Shown here piece by piece: positions 41,572 through 48,877 of a stretch of 64,000 nucleotides of DNA. A program made the translations under genes and the position numbers. Under the pieces are notes generated by a model. It was given only the letters and a program-made list of their open reading frames with translations, was not told where the DNA came from and made no database searches. Origin of the DNA: Actinomadura rupiterrae (GTDB lineage Bacteria; Actinomycetota; Actinomycetes; Streptosporangiales; Streptosporangiaceae); contig NZ_JAMZEA010000007.1 of assembly GCF_024172125.1 (NCBI RefSeq), positions 1-64,000 on the forward strand. Direction: 5' to 3'. Numbering within the stretch: position 1 is the stretch's first letter; every line of letters begins with the position of its first letter.

Positions 41572-41742
41572 GTGAATCACCCCCTCGAAGTCGAGCTTTG
41601 CGCTGCCCGCCCGGCGGTGCGCGAGATCTGGGCCGCGCCCGTGGTCGTACTGGTGGTCGTGCTGATCCTGCGGGGCGTCGACCCCGGGTGGGCGCTGGCC
41701 GTGGCCGGGGCGGCGGTGCTGCTGCGGACATCGCTCCGCTGA
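41572..41742 (+). CDS. small membrane protein coupled to the XRE regulator
   Basis: The 56-residue protein is too short for most gene finders: MNHPLEVELCAARPAVREIW, then AAPVVVLVVVLILRG, one strong membrane helix, and DPGWALAVAGAAVLLRTSLR, perhaps a second. The GTG at 41572 has GGGAG five bases upstream. Its TGA overlaps the ATG of the regulator gene (TGATG at 41740-41744), so the two are translated together. It may link the regulator to the membrane, but there is no direct evidence for this. It is not the small DUF397 protein usually paired with such regulators. Confidence 0.65.
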   Translation: MNHPLEVELCAARPAVREIWAAPVVVLVVVLILRGVDPGWALAVAGAAVLLRTSLR

Positions 41743-43034
41743 TGCCGCGCCCGGAGAATCCGCTCGACCCGGACTCGGGCCCCGTCGCGGCGTTCGCCGT
41801 CGCGCTGCGGGAGCTGCGGGCGAGCGCCGGCTCGCCGAGCTACCGGACGATGTCGAAGCGGTCCTACTACGGCTTCACCACGCTCGCCGAGGCCGCGGCG
41901 GGACGGCGCTTCCCGAACTGGGAGACCACGCGCGCCTACGTCGCGGCCTGCGGTGGCGACGTGAAGGAATGGGAGCGGCGCTGGAAGGAGACCGCCGCCC
42001 GCCTCAACCGCACAGGCGACACCGGCGCGGACGAGACCGGGGAACGCTCGCCGCCGCTCCGTCCCGCCGTCCCCGAGCAAGCCCGCCGCGCCGTCACCGC
42101 GACCCGCCTTGAGCCGTCCCCGCACGGCTCGGGGCGGGACCCCGGCATGCGCCCGTTCCCCGACGACGCGGGCGCCTACGGGCAGCGCGGCGGGCCGACG
42201 ATCCGGCGCATCATGCTCGGGGCGCACCTGCGCCGCCTCCGCGAGCGGCGGCGCCTGACGCGGGAGGAGGCCGGCTACACCATCCGCGCCACCGCGTCCA
42301 AGATCAGCCGGATGGAGCTCGGCCGCGTCGGCTTCAAGGAGCGCGACGTGGACGACCTGCTCTCCCTCTACGGCGTCGCCGACCCGGACGAGCGCGGCCA
42401 CCTGCTGAACCTCGCGCGCGAGGCCAGCTCGCCCGGCTGGTGGCACCGGTACGGCGACGTCCTCCCGTCCTGGTTCGAGACCTACCTCGGCCTGGAAGAG
42501 GCCGCGTCCATCGTCCGCACGTACGACATCCAGTTCGTCCCGGAGCTCCTGCAATCGGAGGACTACGCGCGGACCGTCGTGCGGATGGGCCAGGAGGACG
42601 TGCCGGAGGACGAGGTCGAGCGGCGCGTCCGGCTGCGGATGACGCGCCGGGCCCGGCTGGGCGAGCCGAACGGGCCGACGCTGTGGGCGATCGTGGAGGA
42701 GGCCGCGCTGCGCCGCCCGGTCGGCGGACGGAGGATCATGCTCGATCAGATCCGGTTCCTCGCCGAGGTGGCGGACATGCCCAACGTCACGTTGCAGATC
42801 GTGCCGTTCGCACTCGGGGCGAGGATTCCCGTGAACACCCCGTTCACGATCCTGCGCTTCGGCGAACCCGATGTGCCCGACGTGGTCTACCTGGAGCAGC
42901 TGACCTCGGCCCTCTATCTCGACAAGCCGAGCGACCTCGACGCCTACGGGCGTGTGATGAACAACATCTCCCTTTCGGCCCTGCCGCCGCAGGAAAGCGT
43001 GGCGTTCCTGAAGCGCCTCTCGCATAACATCTGA
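41742..43034 (+). CDS. two-HTH XRE regulator with DUF5753 domain
   Basis: The 430-residue protein carries two DNA-binding-like units. Residues about 10-80 (FAVALRELRASAGSPSYRTM, FTTLAEAAAGRRFPNWETTR) match the helix-turn-helix seen at the front of actinobacterial NB-ARC proteins. Residues about 155-210 (LRRLRERRRLTREEAGYTIR, ATASKISRMELGRVGFKERD) are a Scr1-type XRE HTH, followed by DUF5753 to the end (FETYLGLEEAASIVRTYDIQ, VTLQIVPFALGA). Most relatives have only the second HTH and a DUF397 partner gene, which is absent here. The start overlaps the small membrane gene. Confidence 0.87.
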   Translation: MPRPENPLDPDSGPVAAFAVALRELRASAGSPSYRTMSKRSYYGFTTLAEAAAGRRFPNWETTRAYVAACGGDVKEWERRWKETAARLNRTGDTGADETGERSPPLRPAVPEQARRAVTATRLEPSPHGSGRDPGMRPFPDDAGAYGQRGGPTIRRIMLGAHLRRLRERRRLTREEAGYTIRATASKISRMELGRVGFKERDVDDLLSLYGVADPDERGHLLNLAREASSPGWWHRYGDVLPSWFETYLGLEEAASIVRTYDIQFVPELLQSEDYARTVVRMGQEDVPEDEVERRVRLRMTRRARLGEPNGPTLWAIVEEAALRRPVGGRRIMLDQIRFLAEVADMPNVTLQIVPFALGARIPVNTPFTILRFGEPDVPDVVYLEQLTSALYLDKPSDLDAYGRVMNNISLSALPPQESVAFLKRLSHNI

Positions 43035-43037
43035 GAA

Positions 43038-43613
43038 ATGCGGGTTCCGTCGGATGGGGAGATTCGGGAGCTGCACTTGCGGCATGCTCCTTCGGCCGAG
43101 GCGTTCGATCTGGTCTTCACGCATTGCGAGATCGTGGCCCGCATCGCCGGGCAGTTCAGTGGCAGCCCGCTGGTGCGGGTCGGGGCTTTGCTGCATGACG
43201 TCGGCGTGTACCGGCTTTATGACGCGGACGGACGGCTCGACTCCGCGAACTACATCCGGCACGGCGTGCTGGGTGAGGAGCTGTTGCGCGAAGAAGGGCT
43301 CCCGGAGGTCCTCTGCCGGTTCTGCTCCCACCACACCGGGGTCGGCCTGACGTGCGCGGACGTGCGCGAACAACGGCTGCCCTTGGCGGAGGCCGACTAC
43401 CTCGCAGACACGGACGAGGAGGCGGTCGTCATGTATGCGGACAAGTTCCACAGCAAGACGACGCCTCCCGTCTTCGTGTCGGCGGCGACCTATACCGTGA
43501 AGGTCGGCCGGTTCGGCGAGGACAAGGCCCTCGCGTTCAAGGGCATGCGCGAGCGGTTCGGGGAGCCGGAGCTGGGCCCGCTCGCCGCGGAGTACGGGTT
43601 CGCGATCATCTGA
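43038..43613 (+). CDS. HD-domain phosphohydrolase
   Basis: The 191-residue protein has the HD metal site: THCEIVARIAGQF, GALLHDVGVYRLYD (the HD pair near 54), CRFCSHHTGVG near 95 (third His region) and a following Asp in MYADKFHSK. HD proteins hydrolyse phosphate esters or nucleotides such as (p)ppGpp or cyclic dinucleotides. It starts three bases after the XRE gene stop, so it probably belongs to the same transcript. The GTG or ATG choice is clear (ATG at 43038). The substrate is unknown. Confidence 0.87.
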   Translation: MRVPSDGEIRELHLRHAPSAEAFDLVFTHCEIVARIAGQFSGSPLVRVGALLHDVGVYRLYDADGRLDSANYIRHGVLGEELLREEGLPEVLCRFCSHHTGVGLTCADVREQRLPLAEADYLADTDEEAVVMYADKFHSKTTPPVFVSAATYTVKVGRFGEDKALAFKGMRERFGEPELGPLAAEYGFAII

Positions 43614-43785
43614 GCCGGGTCCGGGCGGGCCACCTCGGCCGGAGAGGTCCCAAATAAGGGCAATGTCCGAATCAACGGCCGTCCGGCGCCCGCCGCGAGC
43701 CGCTCGTCGCAGGACGCATGCCGTTCGATGATTTTTGACGTCCCCGGGTGTCTCTCCTTGCTAGAAACCGAGCATGGAGGAAGAC

Positions 43786-44157
43786 ATGAGCGGCATCACC
43801 GGAATCTGGGCGACGGGCGTCCCGGTCAAGGACCAGGACAAGGCCGTCGAGTTCTATGTCGGCGTCCTGGGCATGGAGAAGCGGCGCGACGTGCCGCTGG
43901 GCGAGTTCGGCGGGCGCTGGATCGAGGTGGCCCCGGCCGGGTCGCCGACCACGATCGCGCTGGTCCCCGCGGGCGACGAGTCGCCCGCCGGGCGCAGCAC
44001 CGAGATCAGGCTCGCCACCGGCGACGCCGAGGCGCTGCACGACGAGCTGCGCGCGAAGGGCGTGGACGCCGACGACGTCCTGCACTGGCAGGGCGCGCCG
44101 CCGATGTTCGCCTTCCGCGACCAGGACGGCAACGGCCTGTCCGTCACCCAGGTCTAA
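43786..44157 (+). CDS. VOC/glyoxalase-fold protein
   Basis: The 123-residue protein has the VOC pattern: GIWATGVPVKDQDKAVEFYV at the start, IEVAPAGSPTTIALVPAGDE in the middle, and PPMFAFRDQDGNGLSVTQV at the end, with the metal-ligand region FRDQDGNGL. Family roles vary from lactoyl-glutathione lyase to antibiotic resistance. The ATG at 43786 has GGAGGA five bases upstream; an in-frame ATG at 43774 is less likely. Directly after its stop the 24-bp tandem array begins. The reaction is unknown. Confidence 0.88.
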   Translation: MSGITGIWATGVPVKDQDKAVEFYVGVLGMEKRRDVPLGEFGGRWIEVAPAGSPTTIALVPAGDESPAGRSTEIRLATGDAEALHDELRAKGVDADDVLHWQGAPPMFAFRDQDGNGLSVTQV

Positions 44158-44170
44158 CCGGTCACGCCGG

Positions 44171-44311
44171 GCGCGTTCAAACCGATCAGGCAGGGCGCGT
44201 TCAAACCGGTCAGGCAGGGCGCGTTCAAACCGGTCAGGCCCGGCGCGTTCAACCGGTCAGGCCCGGCGCGTTCAACCGGTCAGGCCCGGCGCGTTCAACC
44301 GGTCAGGCCGG
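44171..44311. repeat. 23-24-bp tandem array, six copies
   Basis: GCGCGTTCAA starts at 44171, 44195, 44219, 44243, 44266 and 44289 (periods 24, 24, 24, 23 and 23), each followed by ACCGGTCAGGC or a close variant. It fills the gap between a VOC gene and the convergent kinase, and the kinase stop codon (44303-44305) lies in the last unit. The first unit is preceded by a worn-down copy at 44157. Confidence 0.9.
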
Positions 44312-45652
44312 GCGCGCCGAGCGGGAGTGCCGGCGGCCGACCAGGCGGCGGGACCGGCGCTGCGGCGGCAGCCAGCGCGTCCGCAGCCACATCTGCACCT
44401 GCGCGCCGCCGAGCACGGACCGGTGGATGCGCAGGTAGCCGCCCGTGGACTCGGCGGCGCGGCGGGCGATGTCCAGGCCGAGCCCGGTCGAGCCGCCGCC
44501 GCTGCGGCCGCGCTGCAGCGCCGCCTCGGGGTCGGTGATCCCGGAGCCCGCGTCCGCGACCAGGATCCCGGTGACGCCCTGCCCCCGGTGCAGCGTGACC
44601 GCGAAGGCCGTGCCCTCGGCGGTGTGCTTGAAGACGTTGCCGAGCAGGGCGTCCACGGCGGCGGCGAGCTCGCTGCCGGGCAGCGGCAGCGGCGCGGGGC
44701 GGTCCGCGCCGATCAGCTCGCAGGACCGGCCCTCGTCCTCGGCCAGCACCGACCAGAACCGGACCCGGTCGCGCAGCACCTTCGCGGCGTCGCAGCTGCC
44801 CCGCGAGGTCGGCTTGCGGACGGTCCGGATGATCTGGTCCACCTCGCGCTCCAGCCGCTCCACGGCCTCGCGGGTCTGGTCGGCGACCGGCCCGCCGCCG
44901 AGCGCCTCGGCGTTCAGCCGCAGCGCGGCGAGCGGCGTGCGCAGCCGGTGCGACAGGTCCGCCGCCATCTCCCGCTCGGCCGCGAGCAGCTGGACGACGT
45001 GGTCGGCCATCGCGTTGAACGCCAGCCCGGCCTCGGCGACCTCGGGCGGGCCGTCCGGCGACACGCGCGCGCCGAGGTCGCCGTCGCCGAACCGCGCGGC
45101 CGCGTCCGCGAGCCGCCGCGTCGCGCGGATCACGCGCGCGCCGTGCCGGTCGGCGGCGAACACCGACCCGCCGACCAGCACGAACGCGACCAGGCCCATC
45201 ACCACCCAGGACCGGACGACGCCGTGCGTCAGCTCCGACCGCGGCACGAACACCTCGACGACCACGACCTTGCCGCCCGCCAGCCACACCGGTTGCAGCA
45301 GGGACGCGCCGCCGCGCACCCCGACCGTGGTCGACCGGCCGTGCGCGATCGCCGCGACGAGCTGCGCGGGTGTCGCCGAGTGCCGTCCGGCGCGCGGAAC
45401 GGTCGTGCCGTCCGCCAGGTGAAGGGTCATGCGGTGCGCCGCGCCGGCGGGTTGCGCCGCGACGGCACGTTCCAGGTCGTCCGGCGCGGACGCGGTGGCC
45501 AGGTCCGGGACGATCGAGGCGGCCTGCCGCTCCGCCGCGTTCAGCGCCCGGTCGTGCACGGTCTCGCGCACCAGCAGCGCCAGCGGGATCAGGAACGCGA
45601 GCGCGGTCATGGCCGACGCCGCGAGCGCGACCACCACCAGCGTCCGCCTCAT
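44303..45652 (-). CDS. sensor histidine kinase (HAMP, HisKA)
   Basis: The 449-residue kinase has two membrane helices (VVVALAASAMTALAFLIPLA near 6-26 and SWVVMGLVAFVLVGGSVFAA near 150), a HAMP segment (RLADAAARFGDGDLGARVSP), the HisKA box MAADLSHRLRTPLAALRLNA with His near 234, the N box DALLGNVFKHTAEG and G boxes VADAGSGI and GGSTGLGLDIARR. It pairs with the OmpR-type regulator directly upstream (45714). The C-terminal tail is Arg-rich and its stop lies in the tandem array. The sensed signal is unknown. Confidence 0.92.
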   Translation of the reverse strand: MRRTLVVVALAASAMTALAFLIPLALLVRETVHDRALNAAERQAASIVPDLATASAPDDLERAVAAQPAGAAHRMTLHLADGTTVPRAGRHSATPAQLVAAIAHGRSTTVGVRGGASLLQPVWLAGGKVVVVEVFVPRSELTHGVVRSWVVMGLVAFVLVGGSVFAADRHGARVIRATRRLADAAARFGDGDLGARVSPDGPPEVAEAGLAFNAMADHVVQLLAAEREMAADLSHRLRTPLAALRLNAEALGGGPVADQTREAVERLEREVDQIIRTVRKPTSRGSCDAAKVLRDRVRFWSVLAEDEGRSCELIGADRPAPLPLPGSELAAAVDALLGNVFKHTAEGTAFAVTLHRGQGVTGILVADAGSGITDPEAALQRGRSGGGSTGLGLDIARRAAESTGGYLRIHRSVLGGAQVQMWLRTRWLPPQRRSRRLVGRRHSRSARPA

Positions 45653-45713
45653 GCCCGCGCCCCTCTCACCACCGGCGCCGCTCCCACCGCCAGTACCGCT
45701 CCCACCGGCACCT

Positions 45714-46388
45714 TCACGGACCTGTCAGCCGGACGCCGACCCCCCGGACGGTGTGCAGGTAGCGCGGTTGCGCGGCGGTCTCCCCCAGCTTGCGCCGCAG
45801 CCACGACAGGTGGACGTCGATGGTCTGGTCGTCGCCGTACGCCTGCCGCCACACCTCGGCGAGCAGCTCGCGCCGCGCGACGACGCGTCCGGGGCGGGCG
45901 GCGAGGTAGGCGAGCAGGTCGAACTCGCGGCGGGTCAGCTCCAGCGGCGCCCCGTCGAGCGCGGCCTGGCGCCGGTCCAGGTCGATGTGCAGGCCGCCGA
46001 CGCGCAGCTCCGACGCGGGCCCGGACCGCGCCGCCCGGCGCAGCACCGCGGTCAGCCGCGCGGACAGGTGCTCGGCGGAGAACGGCTTGATCAGGTAGTC
46101 GTCGGCGCCCGCGTTCAGCAGCCGGACGATCTCGGGCTCGTCGTCCCGCGCGGTCGCGATGATCACCGGGACGTCCGACACCCCGCGCAGCATCTTCAGC
46201 ACCTCGCCGCCGTCGAGGTCGGGCAGGCCGAGGTCGAGGACGACCACGTCGGGCGGCGACTGGGTCACCTCGCGCAGCGCGTCCATCGCGGTCCCCGCAC
46301 TGCGGACCACGTGGTCGCGGGCGCCGAGCTCACGGATCAGGGCAGTGCGGACGTCCGGATCGTCCTCCACCACGAGCACACTCGCCAT
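45714..46388 (-). CDS. OmpR-family response regulator
   Basis: The 224-residue protein has a receiver domain (VLVVEDDPDVRTAL, phospho-acceptor in VVVLDLGLPDLDG near 52, IKPFSAEHLSARL with the conserved Lys) and a winged-helix output domain (LELTRREFDLLAYLAARPGR, YGDDQTIDVHLSWLRRKLGE). It works with the sensor kinase encoded 61 bp downstream. The ATG at 46388 gives the usual start MASVLVVEDD; an in-frame ATG at 46409 is less likely. Target genes are not evident. Confidence 0.93.
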   Translation of the reverse strand: MASVLVVEDDPDVRTALIRELGARDHVVRSAGTAMDALREVTQSPPDVVVLDLGLPDLDGGEVLKMLRGVSDVPVIIATARDDEPEIVRLLNAGADDYLIKPFSAEHLSARLTAVLRRAARSGPASELRVGGLHIDLDRRQAALDGAPLELTRREFDLLAYLAARPGRVVARRELLAEVWRQAYGDDQTIDVHLSWLRRKLGETAAQPRYLHTVRGVGVRLTGP

Positions 46389-46430
46389 GCCCGCACCGTA
46401 CGTCAGCATCGATCGACGCGGGGCGAGATG

Positions 46431-47282
46431 TCACATGTTGTCGGCGAGGTGAAAAATCTCCGCAAACGCGGTGACCGCTTCGACCGCGTCCCGGGACCGC
46501 CGCCACGGCCGGACGATCAGCCGGTCCACCCCGAGCGCCTCCCACTCGGCCACCTCGGCGGGGTCCTCCATCTCGTAGGCGTGCGCGGTGATCTGGAACG
46601 GCTCGGCGGCGCGTCCGGCCTTGTCGCGCAGCTCCCGGAGCATCTCGATCTTGGGCCGGATCCGGTCCGGGGTCTGCGGCATGGAGATCCAGCCGTCGCA
46701 GAGGGCCGCGGCGCGGCGGAGGGCGGCCTCGGACTCGCCGCCCGCCAGGACGGGGAGGTGCGGCTGGACGGGTTTGGGCTCGAAGGCGACCTCGGGGAAG
46801 TCGTAGAAGTCGCCGTGGTGCTCGACGACGGGCTCGGTCCACAGGCGACGGGAGACGGCGATGGCCTCGTTCAGGCGCGGGCCGCGGGTGCGGAAGTCGA
46901 GGCCCGCGGCCGTCCATTCGGCTTCGTACCAGCCCGCGCCCACGCCGATGATCGCGCGGCCGCCGGAGATCTGGTCCAGGGTGGCGAAGGCGCGTGCGGC
47001 CATGAGCGGATGGCGCAGGCCATAGAGGTAGACCGCGGTGCCCAGGCGGATGCGCGTGGTCAGGGCGGCGAGGGCGCAGAGGTAGGCCGGGGCGTCGTAG
47101 AGGGGCGTCGCCGGGGTGAGGGCGGGCTTGTTCCCGTAGGGGTAGTCCGCCATCGAGAGGTCCGTGGCGAAGACCAGGTGCTCGGCCAGCCAGACCGATT
47201 CGAAGCCCGCACGGTCGGCGGCGACGGCGAGGTCCTTCCACGCCGCCTGCGGGACGAGGCTGAGCGGCACTCCGAATTTCAT
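46431..47282 (-). CDS. LLM-class F420-dependent oxidoreductase
   Basis: The 283-residue enzyme is a luciferase-like TIM barrel: FESVWLAEHLVFATD, IRLGTAVYLYGLRHPLMAAR, ISGGRAIIGVGAGWYEAEW and DFRTRGPRLNEAIAVSRRLW. This smaller form is the F420 type common in mycobacteria and actinomycetes. The ATG overlaps the HyuB stop by four bases (ATGA), so it is the third gene of the HyuA-HyuB-LLM operon. Its likely job is a redox step on the product or substrate of HyuAB. The substrate is unknown. Confidence 0.9.
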   Translation of the reverse strand: MKFGVPLSLVPQAAWKDLAVAADRAGFESVWLAEHLVFATDLSMADYPYGNKPALTPATPLYDAPAYLCALAALTTRIRLGTAVYLYGLRHPLMAARAFATLDQISGGRAIIGVGAGWYEAEWTAAGLDFRTRGPRLNEAIAVSRRLWTEPVVEHHGDFYDFPEVAFEPKPVQPHLPVLAGGESEAALRRAAALCDGWISMPQTPDRIRPKIEMLRELRDKAGRAAEPFQITAHAYEMEDPAEVAEWEALGVDRLIVRPWRRSRDAVEAVTAFAEIFHLADNM

Positions 47283-48877
47283 GCGGTCGTTCTCCCATCG
47301 GCGCGGTCGCGTTCGGCGGATTCAGGAGCGCGTTCGGCGAGCGGGCCGTAGCCACCGCCGCCGGACGTCTCGACGATGAGGGCCTCCCCGGCGGCGAGGG
47401 GCTGGCGGGTGGCCTTGGTGCCGAGGGGTTCCGTGGTGCCGTCGGCGCGTTCGCGGTAGTAGCCGCCGGGGCGTCCGGGTGACCCTCCGGACGCGCCGGG
47501 CGGCGGCCGGTGGAGGCGGTCGCCTCGCGTATCGACGCGCGCGTCATCGAGCATGCGCAGGACGGTCCGGGTGCCGAGGCCGCCGCGGTGGCGTCCGGCG
47601 CCGCCCGAGTCAGGGATCAGCGAGATCTCCTCGATGCGGACGGGCAGCCGGGCTTCAACCGGTTCGACCTGCGGGATGATGTTGCGCCCGCCGCCGAACA
47701 GCGCGCCGGTGGCGTCGGCTCCGTCGCCGTCCGGGCGGGCTCCGGTGCCGCCGAGGTCGAAGGACATGTGCAGCCAGGGTTTGCGGACGCCGCTGATGCT
47801 GAACGCCTGGAGGATGCCGGACGCGGCGGTCCCGTCCGGCGCGATGGCGGACAGGACGGCCTCCTCGGCGGCGGCGACCGTGCCGAAGCGTCCGCCGCCG
47901 GGGAACGGCGGTGTGCAGTGCACGAGCGTGCCGCGCGGCAGCCGGATGTCGACCGGCGTGAAGCAGCCCTCGTTCATCGGCAGAGTCGGATCGACGAAGC
48001 AGCGCACCGCGTACAGGACGCCGCCGATCGTCTGGGAGAAGCCCGAGTTCACCGGCAGCGGGACCTGCTCGTCGGTCCCGTCGAAGTCCACGGTGAGGGC
48101 GCCCGCGCCGTCCGAGGTGACGGCGACGCGGACGGTGTGGCCGTCGTCCAGCGCGTAGGACGCGCTGCGGGTGCCTGGCGCGATGGCGGCGAGGCCCTCG
48201 CGCATGCGGCGTTCGGTGTGCGCGAGGTAGGCGTCGATGCCGCTCGCGAGGCCGTCAGGGGTGTAGGTGTCGATGATCTCGGCGAGGCGTCGGGCGGCGA
48301 CGTTCGCTCCGGCGATGAGGGCGCGCAGGTCGCCGACGAGCCGGTCCGGGGTGCGGCTGTTGGCGGCGAGGACGCGGACGAGGTCGTCGGCCAGGCCGTC
48401 CGCGGTCGCGATCCGGACGGGCGGGAGCTGGAGCCCTTCGAGGAACACGTCGGTCGCGTCCGAGGCCATGCCGCCCGCCGAGATGCCGGAAAGGTCGGCC
48501 ACGTGGATGAGCGTCCCGGTGAAGTAGGCGGGCGCGCCGTCCACGAACACGGGACGGAAGACGAGCAGGTCGTTGGCGTGGATGCCGCCCTGGTAGACGT
48601 CGTTCAGCACGAACACGTCGCCCGGACGCATCGTCCCGGGCGGGTAGGCGGTCAGCAGGAACGGCAGGGCGCTGCGCAGGCTGGCGCACTGGATCAGCGC
48701 GGTCGAGAGGGAGTGCGCGACGAGCCGTCCGCGCGCGTCCAGGATCGCGGCCGCGGCGTCCGCGCCTTCCACGATGAACGCCGAATACGCGGACCGGACG
48801 ACCACGATCCCGGCTTCTTCGGCGGCCACGCACAGCGCGTTCCGCAGGATCTCGGCGGTCAGATCGGGGGACGTCAT
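47279..48877 (-). CDS. hyuB: hydantoinase B / oxoprolinase beta subunit
   Basis: The 532-residue protein has the HyuB signature: SAYSAFIVEGADAAAAILDA at the start, MRPGDVFVLNDVYQGGIHAN near 100, DVFLEGLQLPPVRI and GGRFGTVAAAEEAVLSAIAP. With HyuA it forms ATP-dependent N-methylhydantoinase, oxoprolinase or acetophenone/acetone carboxylase-type enzymes. The ATG at 48877 overlaps the HyuA stop by four bases. The C-terminus (SGGGGYGPLAERAPES) ends at the LLM start. The exact substrate (amide ring or ketone) cannot be told from sequence. Confidence 0.9.
   Translation of the reverse strand: MTSPDLTAEILRNALCVAAEEAGIVVVRSAYSAFIVEGADAAAAILDARGRLVAHSLSTALIQCASLRSALPFLLTAYPPGTMRPGDVFVLNDVYQGGIHANDLLVFRPVFVDGAPAYFTGTLIHVADLSGISAGGMASDATDVFLEGLQLPPVRIATADGLADDLVRVLAANSRTPDRLVGDLRALIAGANVAARRLAEIIDTYTPDGLASGIDAYLAHTERRMREGLAAIAPGTRSASYALDDGHTVRVAVTSDGAGALTVDFDGTDEQVPLPVNSGFSQTIGGVLYAVRCFVDPTLPMNEGCFTPVDIRLPRGTLVHCTPPFPGGGRFGTVAAAEEAVLSAIAPDGTAASGILQAFSISGVRKPWLHMSFDLGGTGARPDGDGADATGALFGGGRNIIPQVEPVEARLPVRIEEISLIPDSGGAGRHRGGLGTRTVLRMLDDARVDTRGDRLHRPPPGASGGSPGRPGGYYRERADGTTEPLGTKATRQPLAAGEALIVETSGGGGYGPLAERAPESAERDRADGRTTA

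Noticed and set aside
44171..44311. CRISPR array
   Set aside because: The copies are directly adjacent, 23-24 bp, with no spacers and no cas genes nearby.
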